Below are positions 55,578 to 64,000 of a stretch of DNA of 64,000 bases, piece by piece. The DNA is from Deltaproteobacteria bacterium. Its GTDB lineage: Bacteria; Desulfobacterota; Binatia; HRBIN30; CADEER01. The stretch is from the NCBI GenBank assembly GCA_029262455.1, contig JAJCZJ010000088.1:124001-188000 (forward strand), in the 5' to 3' direction. Under the pieces are notes generated by a model that had not been told where the DNA came from, did not search any database, and was given only the letters and a program-made list of their open reading frames with translations. How positions within the stretch are numbered: position 1 is the first letter of the stretch; each line of letters starts with the position of its first letter. The position numbers and the translations under genes were made by a program.

Positions 55578-56591
55578 ATGTCTGACACCAAGCTGAGCGA
55601 GGTCTTCCCCGGCATCTTCCTCCTCTACCTGCCGTTGCCGATGAAGCCGAACATCGTCAACGTATATCTCGTTCGCGGCACCCACGAAGAAAACTCGGAA
55701 GCCGAATGGGCGCTGGTCGACACCGGCATCGGCAGCAAGGATAGCATCGCAGCGTTCAAAGATTGTCTGGAGATCGCAGGCTGCCGGCCCGAACAGATCA
55801 AGAAGATCGTCATCACACACCACCACCCGGATCACTTCGGCTGTGCAGGCCCTTACAAAAAGCTGACCGGAGCCGAGGTGTATATTCACCCGGCCGAGTG
55901 GGAGCGCTCGCAGAACTTCATGCCAGCCGATCGGCCTCGTTGGGTCACCGATTGGTTTCGCTCACACGGGCTTCCTCTCGAGAATTTCGGCCGTATCCCC
56001 AAGCAACGCGACTTTTGGCAAGGCATGTACCGAACTGCCGCGCCCGACGTCGAGCTCAGCGACGGGCTGCGCATCCCCGTCGGCGATCGGGTACTGCAGG
56101 CCGTCTGGACTCCGGGGCACGCGGCCGGGCACTGCGTCATCTATCTCCCCGAGGAGCTGGTTATGATCGCCGGCGATCACTTGCTGCCTCGCATCACACC
56201 GCACGTCGGTTTCGGACCGTCGACCGAGGGCAACCCCCTCGCCGACTTCATCGCATCGCACGAGAAGATCCAAAAGCTCGACGTCGACTTCGTCCTGCCC
56301 GCACACGGTGGCGTCTTTCAGGACCACATCAAGCGCTCCAACCAAATCATCAAACATCACCGCGTCCGGCTGCAACAGATCGTCGACATCTTGCGGCGCG
56401 GACCGCGCAACGGCTACCAGCTCGCGCGACGCGCCTTCGACTTCGACGACGACAGCCCCGTGACCTACCAATTCCCGGCGACCTTCGAGACGCTAGCCCA
56501 CGCCGAATACCTGCGGCATCAGGGCAAGGTCAACGTCGAAAAAGATCGCGACGGCACGATTCTCTACGAACTATCGAACGGGTCCTATTGA
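55578..56591 (+). CDS. Metallo-beta-lactamase-fold hydrolase with C-terminal winged region
   Basis: A 337-residue protein: [18 protein letters not shown], zinc motif [43 protein letters not shown] and [10 protein letters not shown]-terminal helical domain with [15 protein letters not shown] and [14 protein letters not shown] looks like the winged-helix ending of LACTB2/RNase-type and beta-lactamase-like thioesterases. The substrate is unknown. It is probably cotranscribed with dodecin. Its 3' end overlaps the opposite VOC gene by seven bases. Confidence 0.9.
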   Translation: MSDTKLSEVFPGIFLLYLPLPMKPNIVNVYLVRGTHEENSEAEWALVDTGIGSKDSIAAFKDCLEIAGCRPEQIKKIVITHHHPDHFGCAGPYKKLTGAEVYIHPAEWERSQNFMPADRPRWVTDWFRSHGLPLENFGRIPKQRDFWQGMYRTAAPDVELSDGLRIPVGDRVLQAVWTPGHAAGHCVIYLPEELVMIAGDHLLPRITPHVGFGPSTEGNPLADFIASHEKIQKLDVDFVLPAHGGVFQDHIKRSNQIIKHHRVRLQQIVDILRRGPRNGYQLARRAFDFDDDSPVTYQFPATFETLAHAEYLRHQGKVNVEKDRDGTILYELSNGSY

Positions 56592-57004
56592 GGGTCGCCG
56601 ATATACTGGGCGAGAAACTCCTCGGAAGGCGGTATCGGTTTGATCACGTCGATCAGCACGCCGTTCGGATCGCGCGTGATGAAGTGGCGTTGCCCGAAGT
56701 CCTCGTCGCGCAGAGGTAAGAGGATGTCGAGTCCGGCCGCCTTCGCCCGCTCGAATTCTGTATCGGGATCTTCAACCTCGAAATTGAGGACCATCCGCGG
56801 CGGCTCGATGCCCGGGCCCGATGGAATCGTGTCGTGGCCTTCTTGCAGAATAGCCAAGTTGACACTCGGATCGTCCGCCGATTGCAGGTGGACGTACCAA
56901 TCCGACTCAAAGCCGGGACGAAATCGGAAATGTTCGACGTAGAACCTCGCCGTCGCCGTGACATCGGCGACGATCAAAACCGGGTAATAACTCGTGGTCT
57001 TCAT
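56585..57004 (-). CDS. VOC/glyoxalase-fold protein
   Basis: A 139-residue protein with the vicinal oxygen chelate fold: [55 protein letters not shown] and [16 protein letters not shown]. The conserved metal His/Glu positions are only partly kept, so resistance or binding roles are as likely as glyoxalase I activity. The ATG at 57004 is preferred over 57097, because the longer form overlaps the TetR start. It is divergent from a TetR gene, with a palindrome in between. Confidence 0.87.
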   Translation of the reverse strand: MKTTSYYPVLIVADVTATARFYVEHFRFRPGFESDWYVHLQSADDPSVNLAILQEGHDTIPSGPGIEPPRMVLNFEVEDPDTEFERAKAAGLDILLPLRDEDFGQRHFITRDPNGVLIDVIKPIPPSEEFLAQYIGDPQ

Positions 57005-57038
57005 TCTCTTCAAATTTCCTTTCAAAAAACATACACTC

Positions 57039-57061
57039 TGTTTGTTCTCCCAATACAAACA
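57039..57061. promoter_or_regulatory. Operator-like palindrome between VOC and TetR genes
   Basis: TGTTTGT (57039-57045) and ACAAACA (57055-57061) are perfect inverted arms around nine bases. ACATACA also occurs as a direct repeat on both sides. It is positioned to control both divergent genes. Confidence 0.6.
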
Positions 57062-57075
57062 TACAGGCTGCATGC

Positions 57076-57672
57076 ATGCAAGAGAGAAGTCGCCCAAACA
57101 AGACTCGCAATGAGGTTCGGACCGCGCGCACGCGCGCTGCTCTGATCGATGCGGCCCGGCAGCTCTTCGCGGAGAAGGGCTTCGTCGCGACCGGAACGCC
57201 GGAAATCGTCAAACTCGCCGGCGTCACGCGCGGCGCCCTGTACCACCACTTCGCAGACAAGAACGCCTTGTTTCAGGCAGTTGTGGAGGCAGAGAGCCGG
57301 CAGGTAGCGACCGAAATCAGCCAGGCGACTGCCTCGCAGGACTCGGCGATTCAGGCTCTCCGAGACGGCTCGAAAGCTTACTTCAGAGCCATGCAGGGGC
57401 CTGGGCGGGTGCGGCTACTACTCCTCGACGGTCCGTCAGTTCTGGGCCCAGCCACCATGCAACGCATCGACGAAGAAGGGGCCGGCTCGACCCTGAAAGC
57501 GGGCCTCCAAGAAGCCATGGCAGCTGGGGAGCTAAGTAAAGTTCCGCTCGATGCCTTGGCGTCCGCACTCAACGCGGCGTTCGACCGAGCCGCCCTCGAC
57601 ATAGCCGGCGGCCAGAATGCCAGCAACTCTGAGGCAGCGATCGACGCCATCCTCGGCGGGCTTTTCAGATAA
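57076..57672 (+). CDS. TetR/AcrR family transcriptional regulator
   Basis: A 198-residue repressor. Residues about 17-65 are the helix-turn-helix domain ([43 protein letters not shown]). The C-terminal helical domain binds an unknown ligand. The ATG at 57076 lies 71 bases from the divergent VOC gene. It probably represses the VOC gene and itself through the palindrome at 57039. Confidence 0.93.
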   Translation: MQERSRPNKTRNEVRTARTRAALIDAARQLFAEKGFVATGTPEIVKLAGVTRGALYHHFADKNALFQAVVEAESRQVATEISQATASQDSAIQALRDGSKAYFRAMQGPGRVRLLLLDGPSVLGPATMQRIDEEGAGSTLKAGLQEAMAAGELSKVPLDALASALNAAFDRAALDIAGGQNASNSEAAIDAILGGLFR

Positions 57673-57792
57673 TTCCTCCGAAATCCCCTGAATATCCACC
57701 AATTTCCCCCCAGTTTGACCCGCAGCTCTTTCGCTATTCTTCTACAAATTGCGGCGTGACAGCTGCCCCCAAAACGGAAGCGAGGGATTGCG

Positions 57793-60700
57793 ATGTTCGA
57801 CCGTATCCACCCCAGCACGGCAATCACATTCCTGGTGTTAGTTCTGGTCTCTACGTGCCTGCCTCACTACGCCATGGCGCAGTGCAACACAGACAACGAC
57901 TGCATCGCCAGCGAACAGTGCACCAATGGTCAGTGCATCCCGCGCGTCCAATGCCGGGAGAACCGGGACTGCACCAATGGACGCTTCTGTGAGGACGGCA
58001 ACTGCGTTTGTTCAGGCCGATGCTTTTGCCAATCTGACCGCGATTGCGCACAGGGCAACCGGTGTGGCGCTGACAGCCGGTGCTTCGAGGCCGAATGCTT
58101 TGTCGAAGGCGGGTCGAGTGAGTGCTCCCTCGGAAAGCTATGCCGACGAGGCTTCTGCGAGAACGATGTCGCTGCAGACCGCGACTTCGATGGTGTTCCC
58201 GACCGGCCCGACAACTGTCCAGAAACAGAAAACCCGGGCCAGGACGATCTCGACCGCGACGGAGTCGGCGATGCCTGCGACCCTGATGACGACGACGACT
58301 TCATCCTCGACGAAGACGACAACTGTCCGGGAACACCCAATCGCAACCAGAACGATCGAGATGACGACGGCCAAGGCGACGCTTGCGAACCCGACCTGGA
58401 CTACGATGGCGTGCCCGACGATATCGACAACTGCGATCCCGGCTTCGATGGTACTCTCCAGGGAACAGAAAACCCGGGCCAGGAAGATAGGGATGGCGAC
58501 GGTCGCGGAGATGCGTGCGACTCCGATTCCGATGGTGACAATTCGCCCGATGCAAGTGACAACTGTCCTACCGTAAAAAACTCGGGACAAAGCGACTGGG
58601 ACGGTGATGGAGTCGGCGACCGCTGCGACCCGGATTTCTTAGCTTTTGGTCCCGACGGACGCGACCACAACAATCACGGTGCGGGCTTCGAGGGAGACTA
58701 TGACACCGATAACCGCCATGATTCGATCGACAACTGTCCGCGTGTGCCCAATAGCGATCAAGACGACGAGGACGACGACGGCATCGGCGACGCCTGCGAA
58801 CCCGACACCGACGGTGACGGACTCATCGACGATATCGACAACTGTCCCAACGTTCCAAACCCGCGCCAGGTCGATCTGAACGGTAACGGCTTCGGAAACG
58901 CCTGCGACCGCGCCGACCCAGAGCCCACCGACTTCGACGGCGACCTGATTCCCGATCAGGTCGACAACTGTCCCGACATCCCGAACCCACGGCAGGTCGA
59001 TCTCGACCAAGATGGACGAGGCAATGCCTGCGACCCAAATGACGGCGAGGATCCGGACGGCGACCTCATCGAGAGTTCTATCGACAACTGTCCGACGACG
59101 TCCAATCCCGACCAGCGCGACTTCAACCGCAACGGTGTCGGAGACCGCTGTGAAGCCGGGGCGATCGCGGACCCGGATTTTGACGGTGTCCCGATCGGTG
59201 ACGACAATTGTCCTCTCGTCTACAACCCAACGCAAGCCGACGCCGACGAGAACCATGTCGGCGATGCGTGCGAGCTCGACCGCGACCTCGACGGCGTGCC
59301 CGATGTCGACGACAACTGCCCTGCCGCGCACAACCCGGCGCAAATGGACCTCGACGGCGACGGTGCTGGCGACAAGTGCGATCCGGATGTCGACAACGAT
59401 CTGATCCTGAACGCCGACGACACGTGCTCGCGCTTTTCTGACCCCAACGACGCCTGCAACTTCGACAGCGACAACGACAACCTATTCGATATCGAGGACA
59501 ACTGCGTCAACACCTGGAACCCCGCGCAGGTCAACAGTGACACCGACCAACACGGCGATGCCTGCGACAACTGCGTCGACATCACCAACCCAGACCAGCT
59601 CGACAACGACAGCGACGGAATCGGCGACTTGTGCGACAGCGACGACGACAATGACAACCGTCCCGACACACGCGACAACTGCCCATTTGACGCCAACAAC
59701 AATCAGAAAGACTGCGATCGCGACGGCATCGGAGACGTCTGTGACCCCTCCTTCAGCGACCTGGACGGCGACGGCCGCGGCGACGCCTGCGACGCCGATA
59801 TCGACGGCGATCGCATCCGAAATCGCAACGACAACTGTCCTTACGTGCCGAACCCAGACCGCAGCGACGTCGATGGCGACGGTGTCGGCGATGTCTGCGA
59901 CAACTGCAGCGAAATCGCCAATGGCGATCAACTCGATACCGACGGCGACGGCAAAGGCAACCTCTGCGACCCCGATGACGACGGCGACGGCCATCTTGAC
60001 GATCGCGACAACTGCCCGCTGGTGCCAAACCTTCTCCAGACAGACTGCGATCAAGACGGCCTGGGCGATGCTTGCGACCAGTCGTTCCGCGACAACGATC
60101 GCGACGGCGCCGGCAACTCCTGCGATAACTGCGTCGACGTGTACAACCCCGACCAGCACGACTGCGACGAAGACGGCATAGGCGATGTCTGCGATCCGTC
60201 CTATCGCGACTCCGACACCGATGGCGTCGGCGATGCTTGTGACAACTGCCCCGGCAACAAGAACGCCGATCAAGCAGACAGCGACAACGACGGAATCGGG
60301 GACGTTTGCGATGATCCCGCCACACCGACTCCGGGCATTCCTACCTGTGGTGCGTTTCCACGGCCACCCTGCAGCCCAACGCCCGGCGACTGCACCTTCT
60401 GCACAGCAACTCCTACGGTCTCAGTACCACCAACGTGCGGCGTCCTCGGCTGTACTCCGATTCCCGACCCCTGTGCGCGCGGAGGTTGTACGCCTACCCC
60501 GGAACCGACCAAACCACCGACCTCAACGGCCACCAACACTACGGAGCCGACCGCGACTAATCCACCGCCAACCGACACCTTCACCCCATTACCGACGGAC
60601 ACACCCTCGCCGCTACCCACCGACACACCGACGGCGCTGCCTACAAACACTCCAGACGACACGCCGACACCAGACACCTCATGCCCGCTCCCATCCGTGA

Positions 60701-61038
60701 CCTGCCCCGACGGGTCCTGTGCCCCGACGATTCTCGATTGCTTCGGAATCTGCTCACCGATCGAGTTCCAGTGCCCCGACGGAAGTTGCGTAAGCGATCC
60801 GTCCCTGTGCGGCACAACCTGCGACGTCGGCGAGTTCCAATGCCCCGACGGATCGTGCGCTAGCGACCCATCGCTCTGCACCAACTCCTGTGTGCCCAGT
60901 CAGTTTCAATGTCCAGATGGCACATGCGTCGACGATCCGACTCTATGCGGTGGCGCCCAGGACATCTGCCCGCCACCGGCAGTACTGTGCGCTGACGGAA
61001 CCTGCGTCAACCAAGCCTCGGAATGCCCGGGGCCCTAA
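57793..61038 (+). CDS. Large secreted calcium-binding thrombospondin type 3 repeat protein
   Basis: A 1081-residue exported protein. The signal peptide ends near YAMAQ. A Cys-rich region (about 22-125) has repeated CTNGQC and CEDGNC patterns. From about 130 to 850, roughly nineteen thrombospondin type 3 units of the form D-x-D-x-DG-x2-D-x2-DNCP bind many Ca ions. A Thr/Pro linker (about 905-965) leads to four to five CPDGSC-type units (EFQCPDGSCVSDPSLC). The domain plan suggests a cell-surface stalk or adhesin. GAGGGA lies before the ATG. It has no catalytic domain. Confidence 0.87.
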   Translation: MFDRIHPSTAITFLVLVLVSTCLPHYAMAQCNTDNDCIASEQCTNGQCIPRVQCRENRDCTNGRFCEDGNCVCSGRCFCQSDRDCAQGNRCGADSRCFEAECFVEGGSSECSLGKLCRRGFCENDVAADRDFDGVPDRPDNCPETENPGQDDLDRDGVGDACDPDDDDDFILDEDDNCPGTPNRNQNDRDDDGQGDACEPDLDYDGVPDDIDNCDPGFDGTLQGTENPGQEDRDGDGRGDACDSDSDGDNSPDASDNCPTVKNSGQSDWDGDGVGDRCDPDFLAFGPDGRDHNNHGAGFEGDYDTDNRHDSIDNCPRVPNSDQDDEDDDGIGDACEPDTDGDGLIDDIDNCPNVPNPRQVDLNGNGFGNACDRADPEPTDFDGDLIPDQVDNCPDIPNPRQVDLDQDGRGNACDPNDGEDPDGDLIESSIDNCPTTSNPDQRDFNRNGVGDRCEAGAIADPDFDGVPIGDDNCPLVYNPTQADADENHVGDACELDRDLDGVPDVDDNCPAAHNPAQMDLDGDGAGDKCDPDVDNDLILNADDTCSRFSDPNDACNFDSDNDNLFDIEDNCVNTWNPAQVNSDTDQHGDACDNCVDITNPDQLDNDSDGIGDLCDSDDDNDNRPDTRDNCPFDANNNQKDCDRDGIGDVCDPSFSDLDGDGRGDACDADIDGDRIRNRNDNCPYVPNPDRSDVDGDGVGDVCDNCSEIANGDQLDTDGDGKGNLCDPDDDGDGHLDDRDNCPLVPNLLQTDCDQDGLGDACDQSFRDNDRDGAGNSCDNCVDVYNPDQHDCDEDGIGDVCDPSYRDSDTDGVGDACDNCPGNKNADQADSDNDGIGDVCDDPATPTPGIPTCGAFPRPPCSPTPGDCTFCTATPTVSVPPTCGVLGCTPIPDPCARGGCTPTPEPTKPPTSTATNTTEPTATNPPPTDTFTPLPTDTPSPLPTDTPTALPTNTPDDTPTPDTSCPLPSVTCPDGSCAPTILDCFGICSPIEFQCPDGSCVSDPSLCGTTCDVGEFQCPDGSCASDPSLCTNSCVPSQFQCPDGTCVDDPTLCGGAQDICPPPAVLCADGTCVNQASECPGP

Positions 61039-61147
61039 TGGACAGTGCGCCGTCGCACGACGAGATGAAACCATATTGACGATATGCAACGACGGTACTT
61101 CGTGGTAGGCATCGACGGCTGGCTCGGAACGCCAACGGCCGACTATC

Positions 61148-64000
61148 ATGGTCCACTACTTCCCACCATTTGAACTCGATGACGATCTATTCGAGCTGCG
61201 CTGCGACGGACGTCCAGTCCAGGTGGAGCCGAAGGTCTTCAACTTCATCGCCTATCTCGTCACGCACCGAAATCGTGTCGTCGAGAAGCAAGAGCTCTAC
61301 GACTCGCTGTGGCCCGATGAAGTCGTGAGCGAAAGCGCTCTCGCTTACTGCGTCAAATCGGCGCGCCGCGCGCTGCGAACAGCAAACGGCGCCGATGCGC
61401 CCGTCATCAAGACGATTCACGGGCGGGGATTTCGCTTCCTCGGCCAGACAGTCGAGACCGCGACCGCGACACAATCGCCGTCAGAGCAAAAAAGCTCGTT
61501 GCTGCTCGGTCGCAGCGAGGAAGTACAGATCATCGACCAGGCCATCGCCGAAGCAGCCAATCACGACGCGGTCGTTGTTGCGATCTCCGGAGAACCGGGC
61601 ATCGGCAAGTCACGCTTGGTCCAGGAGGCCTGCGATCGCGCCCGCGGAATGGGCAGCGACATCGTCACTGGCCAGTGCTACGAGGGCGACGACCCACCGG
61701 CATTTCAACCCTGGACCCACGTCATCCGCGACTTCTCTGAATCGCACGACCCCCAGCTGACTCGCAGCACGTTGGGCGCTGGGGCGGCCGACATCGCTCA
61801 ACTGACGCCGTCCCTGCGAACGACACTAAACGGGATCGACCATCTTCCCGAACTCGACCCCGGTCAGGCGAGGGCGCGATTTTTCGACAGTGTCGTAACC
61901 TTCCTTCGAGCCGCAGCCACGCAGACTCCCTTGGTCGTGGTCTTCGAAGATCTGCATTGGGCCGATGAGCCCTCGCTGCAGCTGATCGAAACAGCCGTGC
62001 GAGAGCTTCCCAATATCCCCATCCTTTGGCTCTTCACCTATCGTGACCTCGAAGTGCAACGCAGCGACCGCCTCGGCCAGCTAATGACAACTCTCGAGCG
62101 CGAATCCCAGGTCCGCAAGATTCCGTTGCGCGGACTTGCAAGCGACGCAACCTACGAGCTGGTGCGCGCTCCGTTGGCGCAGCTCAATGACGATCGGGCC
62201 GCCGATGCCGTCGTTCAGCTGAGCGAGGGCAACCCGTTGTTCGCGCTCGAGCTGGCGCGCTACGTTCGCGACGAAGGATCGTCTCGAATCATCGCGGGTT
62301 GGGGTCCGAGGGGGTCCACGGTCCAAATTCCTGGCGGCATCGCGGGTGTCATTGCAAGACGCCTCGCCAGGCTCAGCACCAGCTGCCGTAAGATACTCGC
62401 CAATGCCTCCGTGATCGGGCGGACCTTCGACTTCGACACCCTAAAAGACATCAGCGACTGCAGTGAAGACGACCTGCTCGACGCCCTCGACTCAGCATCC
62501 GCCGCTTCCGTTGTGGAAGAAGCGCGCGATGGCGAGACCTATTCCTTCGCACACGGATTGATTCGGCAATCGATCTACCACGAGCTCGGAGCGGCCCGAC
62601 GTGCACGTATTCATCGTAAGGTCGCCGACGTTCTCGAACGCCGCACGGCAAGCGATCCGCACGCGCCGCTGGCAGAACTCGCACACCATTTTTTCCAGTC
62701 GCTCGCCGGTGGCGACGCTGAGAAGACGATCTACTACAGCACGCAAGCCGCCAACGATGCCCTAAAACGATACGCCCACGAGGACGCTGCGCGTCTCTAC
62801 CAGCAGGCGCTGCACGCGATGGAACTCGAGGGCGGTGACGACAGTCGCGCTCACGAGCTACACCGCTGCGACCTTCTGCTCAACCTCGGAGAGGCTCTGT
62901 CCTTCGCCGGGGACCCGAGCCGCTCGAGCGAGATCTACGACCAAGCTGCCGAGCTGGCCCGGCGCCTCGACACCCCAGACCGCCTCGCCCGGGCTGCTTT
63001 GCGGGGTTCGGGTAGTCTATTGCAGCGACTGATTGTAGATGAGTCCTCGCTAAACGCCCTCGAGGAGGCGCTGACCGTCCTCCGGCCCGGCGACTCAGAC
63101 CTGCGCGCACGCGTCATGTCGCGCCTCGCTCTGACCCTCTACTACCACCCTGCGGGCACGCGGAAGCGACGCATCGAGCTCAGCTCCGAAGCTGTGGAAA
63201 TCGCGCGCCAGATCAATAGTCCCGAGACCCTGTACTGGTCCCAAATCAGCAGACACTGGGCTTTGTGGGGGCCCGCGAGTTCCACCGAGCGACTCAACGT
63301 GATCGATGAAATCGTCTCGATCGCCCGCGGCTTGGACGATCCGGTGATGACAGCACGCGCACAGGTGTACAAGGTCGGTGCCTACATGGAGATCGGAGAT
63401 ATCGACCGAATGAAGGACGAGATCGCCGAAGCCCAGGCGACCGCCGACATGCTCAGAGTGCCGCTCTTTCAGTGGTCGGCGCGCTACTTCAAGTCGGCCA
63501 CGGCCCTCCTGCGCGGAGATTTTGAGGAAGCCGAAGCGCAGCGCCTCAGCGCATTTGCCATCGGCGCCCGCACCGATCTGGAGAACTCTTATCTCGTCAC
63601 GCTGCTGCAGATTGCGAACCGATGTTTCGTGCAGGGCCGGATGCAGGACTTCGGCGCGGAGATCGAACCTCTCATCGCACGTGGCCTCCACTTTCAAGTG
63701 TTGCCCTGCGCGCTAGCCGTGTCGCGAGCATCCGAAGGAAAAGAAGACGAAGCACATGCAACCTACACTTCGATCCTGGAACGAGGCCTCGACAAGCTCC
63801 CCGAAGACAACTTGTGGTTGACGACGATGGCAATGCTCTCGAGCGTTGCTGGACACCTCGGAGAGCGCAAAGGTTCGCGGGAAATCTACGACGCCATGAT
63901 GCCCTACCGCGGGACCATGGTCGTCGCCGGCAACGCAACGGCGTGCTTCGGCTCGGTCGAACACTATCTCGGCGTTTGCGCCGCACTCTTCGGCGACTTT
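61148..64000 (+). CDS. OmpR-type DNA-binding/AAA ATPase regulator with TPR-like tail (partial)
   Basis: 951 residues are present with no stop before the right edge. An N-terminal winged-helix (Trans_reg_C, about 4-95) has FELRCDGRPVQVEPKVFNFI and TIHGRGFRFLG. An AAA ATPase domain follows, with Walker A in ISGEPGIGKSRLVQEA, Walker B in LVVVFEDLHWADEPSLQ and LFTYRDLE. Then come LSEGNPLFALELARYV, SFAHGLIRQSIYHELG and a long helical repeat tail. Similar CyaB/LAL-type regulators sense ligands through the tail. The ATG at 61148 is the first in frame with a convincing domain start. The ligand and targets are unknown. Confidence 0.87.
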   Translation, partial: MVHYFPPFELDDDLFELRCDGRPVQVEPKVFNFIAYLVTHRNRVVEKQELYDSLWPDEVVSESALAYCVKSARRALRTANGADAPVIKTIHGRGFRFLGQTVETATATQSPSEQKSSLLLGRSEEVQIIDQAIAEAANHDAVVVAISGEPGIGKSRLVQEACDRARGMGSDIVTGQCYEGDDPPAFQPWTHVIRDFSESHDPQLTRSTLGAGAADIAQLTPSLRTTLNGIDHLPELDPGQARARFFDSVVTFLRAAATQTPLVVVFEDLHWADEPSLQLIETAVRELPNIPILWLFTYRDLEVQRSDRLGQLMTTLERESQVRKIPLRGLASDATYELVRAPLAQLNDDRAADAVVQLSEGNPLFALELARYVRDEGSSRIIAGWGPRGSTVQIPGGIAGVIARRLARLSTSCRKILANASVIGRTFDFDTLKDISDCSEDDLLDALDSASAASVVEEARDGETYSFAHGLIRQSIYHELGAARRARIHRKVADVLERRTASDPHAPLAELAHHFFQSLAGGDAEKTIYYSTQAANDALKRYAHEDAARLYQQALHAMELEGGDDSRAHELHRCDLLLNLGEALSFAGDPSRSSEIYDQAAELARRLDTPDRLARAALRGSGSLLQRLIVDESSLNALEEALTVLRPGDSDLRARVMSRLALTLYYHPAGTRKRRIELSSEAVEIARQINSPETLYWSQISRHWALWGPASSTERLNVIDEIVSIARGLDDPVMTARAQVYKVGAYMEIGDIDRMKDEIAEAQATADMLRVPLFQWSARYFKSATALLRGDFEEAEAQRLSAFAIGARTDLENSYLVTLLQIANRCFVQGRMQDFGAEIEPLIARGLHFQVLPCALAVSRASEGKEDEAHATYTSILERGLDKLPEDNLWLTTMAMLSSVAGHLGERKGSREIYDAMMPYRGTMVVAGNATACFGSVEHYLGVCAALFGDF

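Noticed and set aside
58639-60273. Long minus-strand open frames opposite the thrombospondin repeats
   Set aside because: They are Val/Ala/Gly-rich complements of the repeated Asp codons and end irregularly.

Overview
The window is a stretch of a GC-rich bacterial chromosome with about sixty protein genes, no rRNA or tRNA gene that I could find, no CRISPR array and no intact insertion sequence. The organism is Gram-negative: it carries a Kdo pathway (kdsB, kdsA, kdsD), two LpxL/HtrB-like acyltransferases, MurU/AmgK-type peptidoglycan recycling and several lipoproteins. Secreted proteins with Thr/Pro linkers, a dockerin-like double EF-hand tail, DUF4215-type Cys repeats and thrombospondin type 3 repeats point to a deltaproteobacterium-like lineage, most likely Candidatus Binatia (Binatota / Desulfobacterota_B). 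That placement is inference from protein style, not from a marker gene search.

Layout. 1-12.9 kb: a cut-off GNAT/DUF482 protein, a lone molybdopterin oxidoreductase, a lipoprotein glycoside hydrolase, a GcvH-like protein that lacks the lipoyl lysine, ftsB divergent from enolase, a tiny histone H1-like gene with a near-ideal promoter and terminator, an alpha/beta hydrolase, a patatin, and a MurU/AmgK pair. 13.1-19.2 kb: a respiratory complex I operon in the order nuoA-C-D-E-H-J-K-N, lacking nuoB, F, G, I, L and M. 19.3-26.4 kb: pyrF and proS, then two large secreted beta-solenoid proteins and a small lipoprotein. 26.5-28.4 kb: a compact operon of a lipoprotein methyltransferase, a TetR regulator and a thioredoxin-like protein whose CxxC motif is U-I-N-C, with an in-frame UGA at the first Cys position. 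This predicted selenoprotein is the most interesting item in the window.

28.6-37.2 kb: a membrane protein, a thioesterase, then kdsB-pyrG-kdsA-kdsD followed by acyltransferase, ferritin-like protein and acyltransferase genes (lipopolysaccharide assembly). 37.2-42.6 kb: a minus-strand group of LuxE-like acyl-protein synthetase, LuxC-like acyl-CoA reductase, class III aminotransferase and zinc-type dehydrogenase, interrupted by dispersed palindromic repeats; this may be an uncharacterised fatty-aldehyde/amine pathway. 42.7-46.9 kb: a LamG-like membrane protein, groEL/groES, a G-rich minisatellite and two tandem DUF507 genes. 47-57.7 kb: rmuC, a divergent CobS-like protein, family B DNA polymerase, a cupin lipoprotein, an unknown membrane protein, a PduO-type cobalamin adenosyltransferase, two metallo-beta-lactamase-fold hydrolases, dodecin, and a divergent VOC/TetR pair. 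57.8-64 kb: a 1081-residue thrombospondin type 3 repeat protein and a large OmpR-type DNA-binding/AAA ATPase regulator that runs off the right edge.

Regulation visible in the sequence: a sigma70 promoter (TTGACC-17-TATACT) for the H1-like gene, a TTGACA promoter with an embedded operator-like palindrome before the methyltransferase/TetR/selenoprotein operon, a palindrome between the divergent VOC and TetR genes, and two promoters placed so close to GTG start codons that leaderless transcripts are likely.
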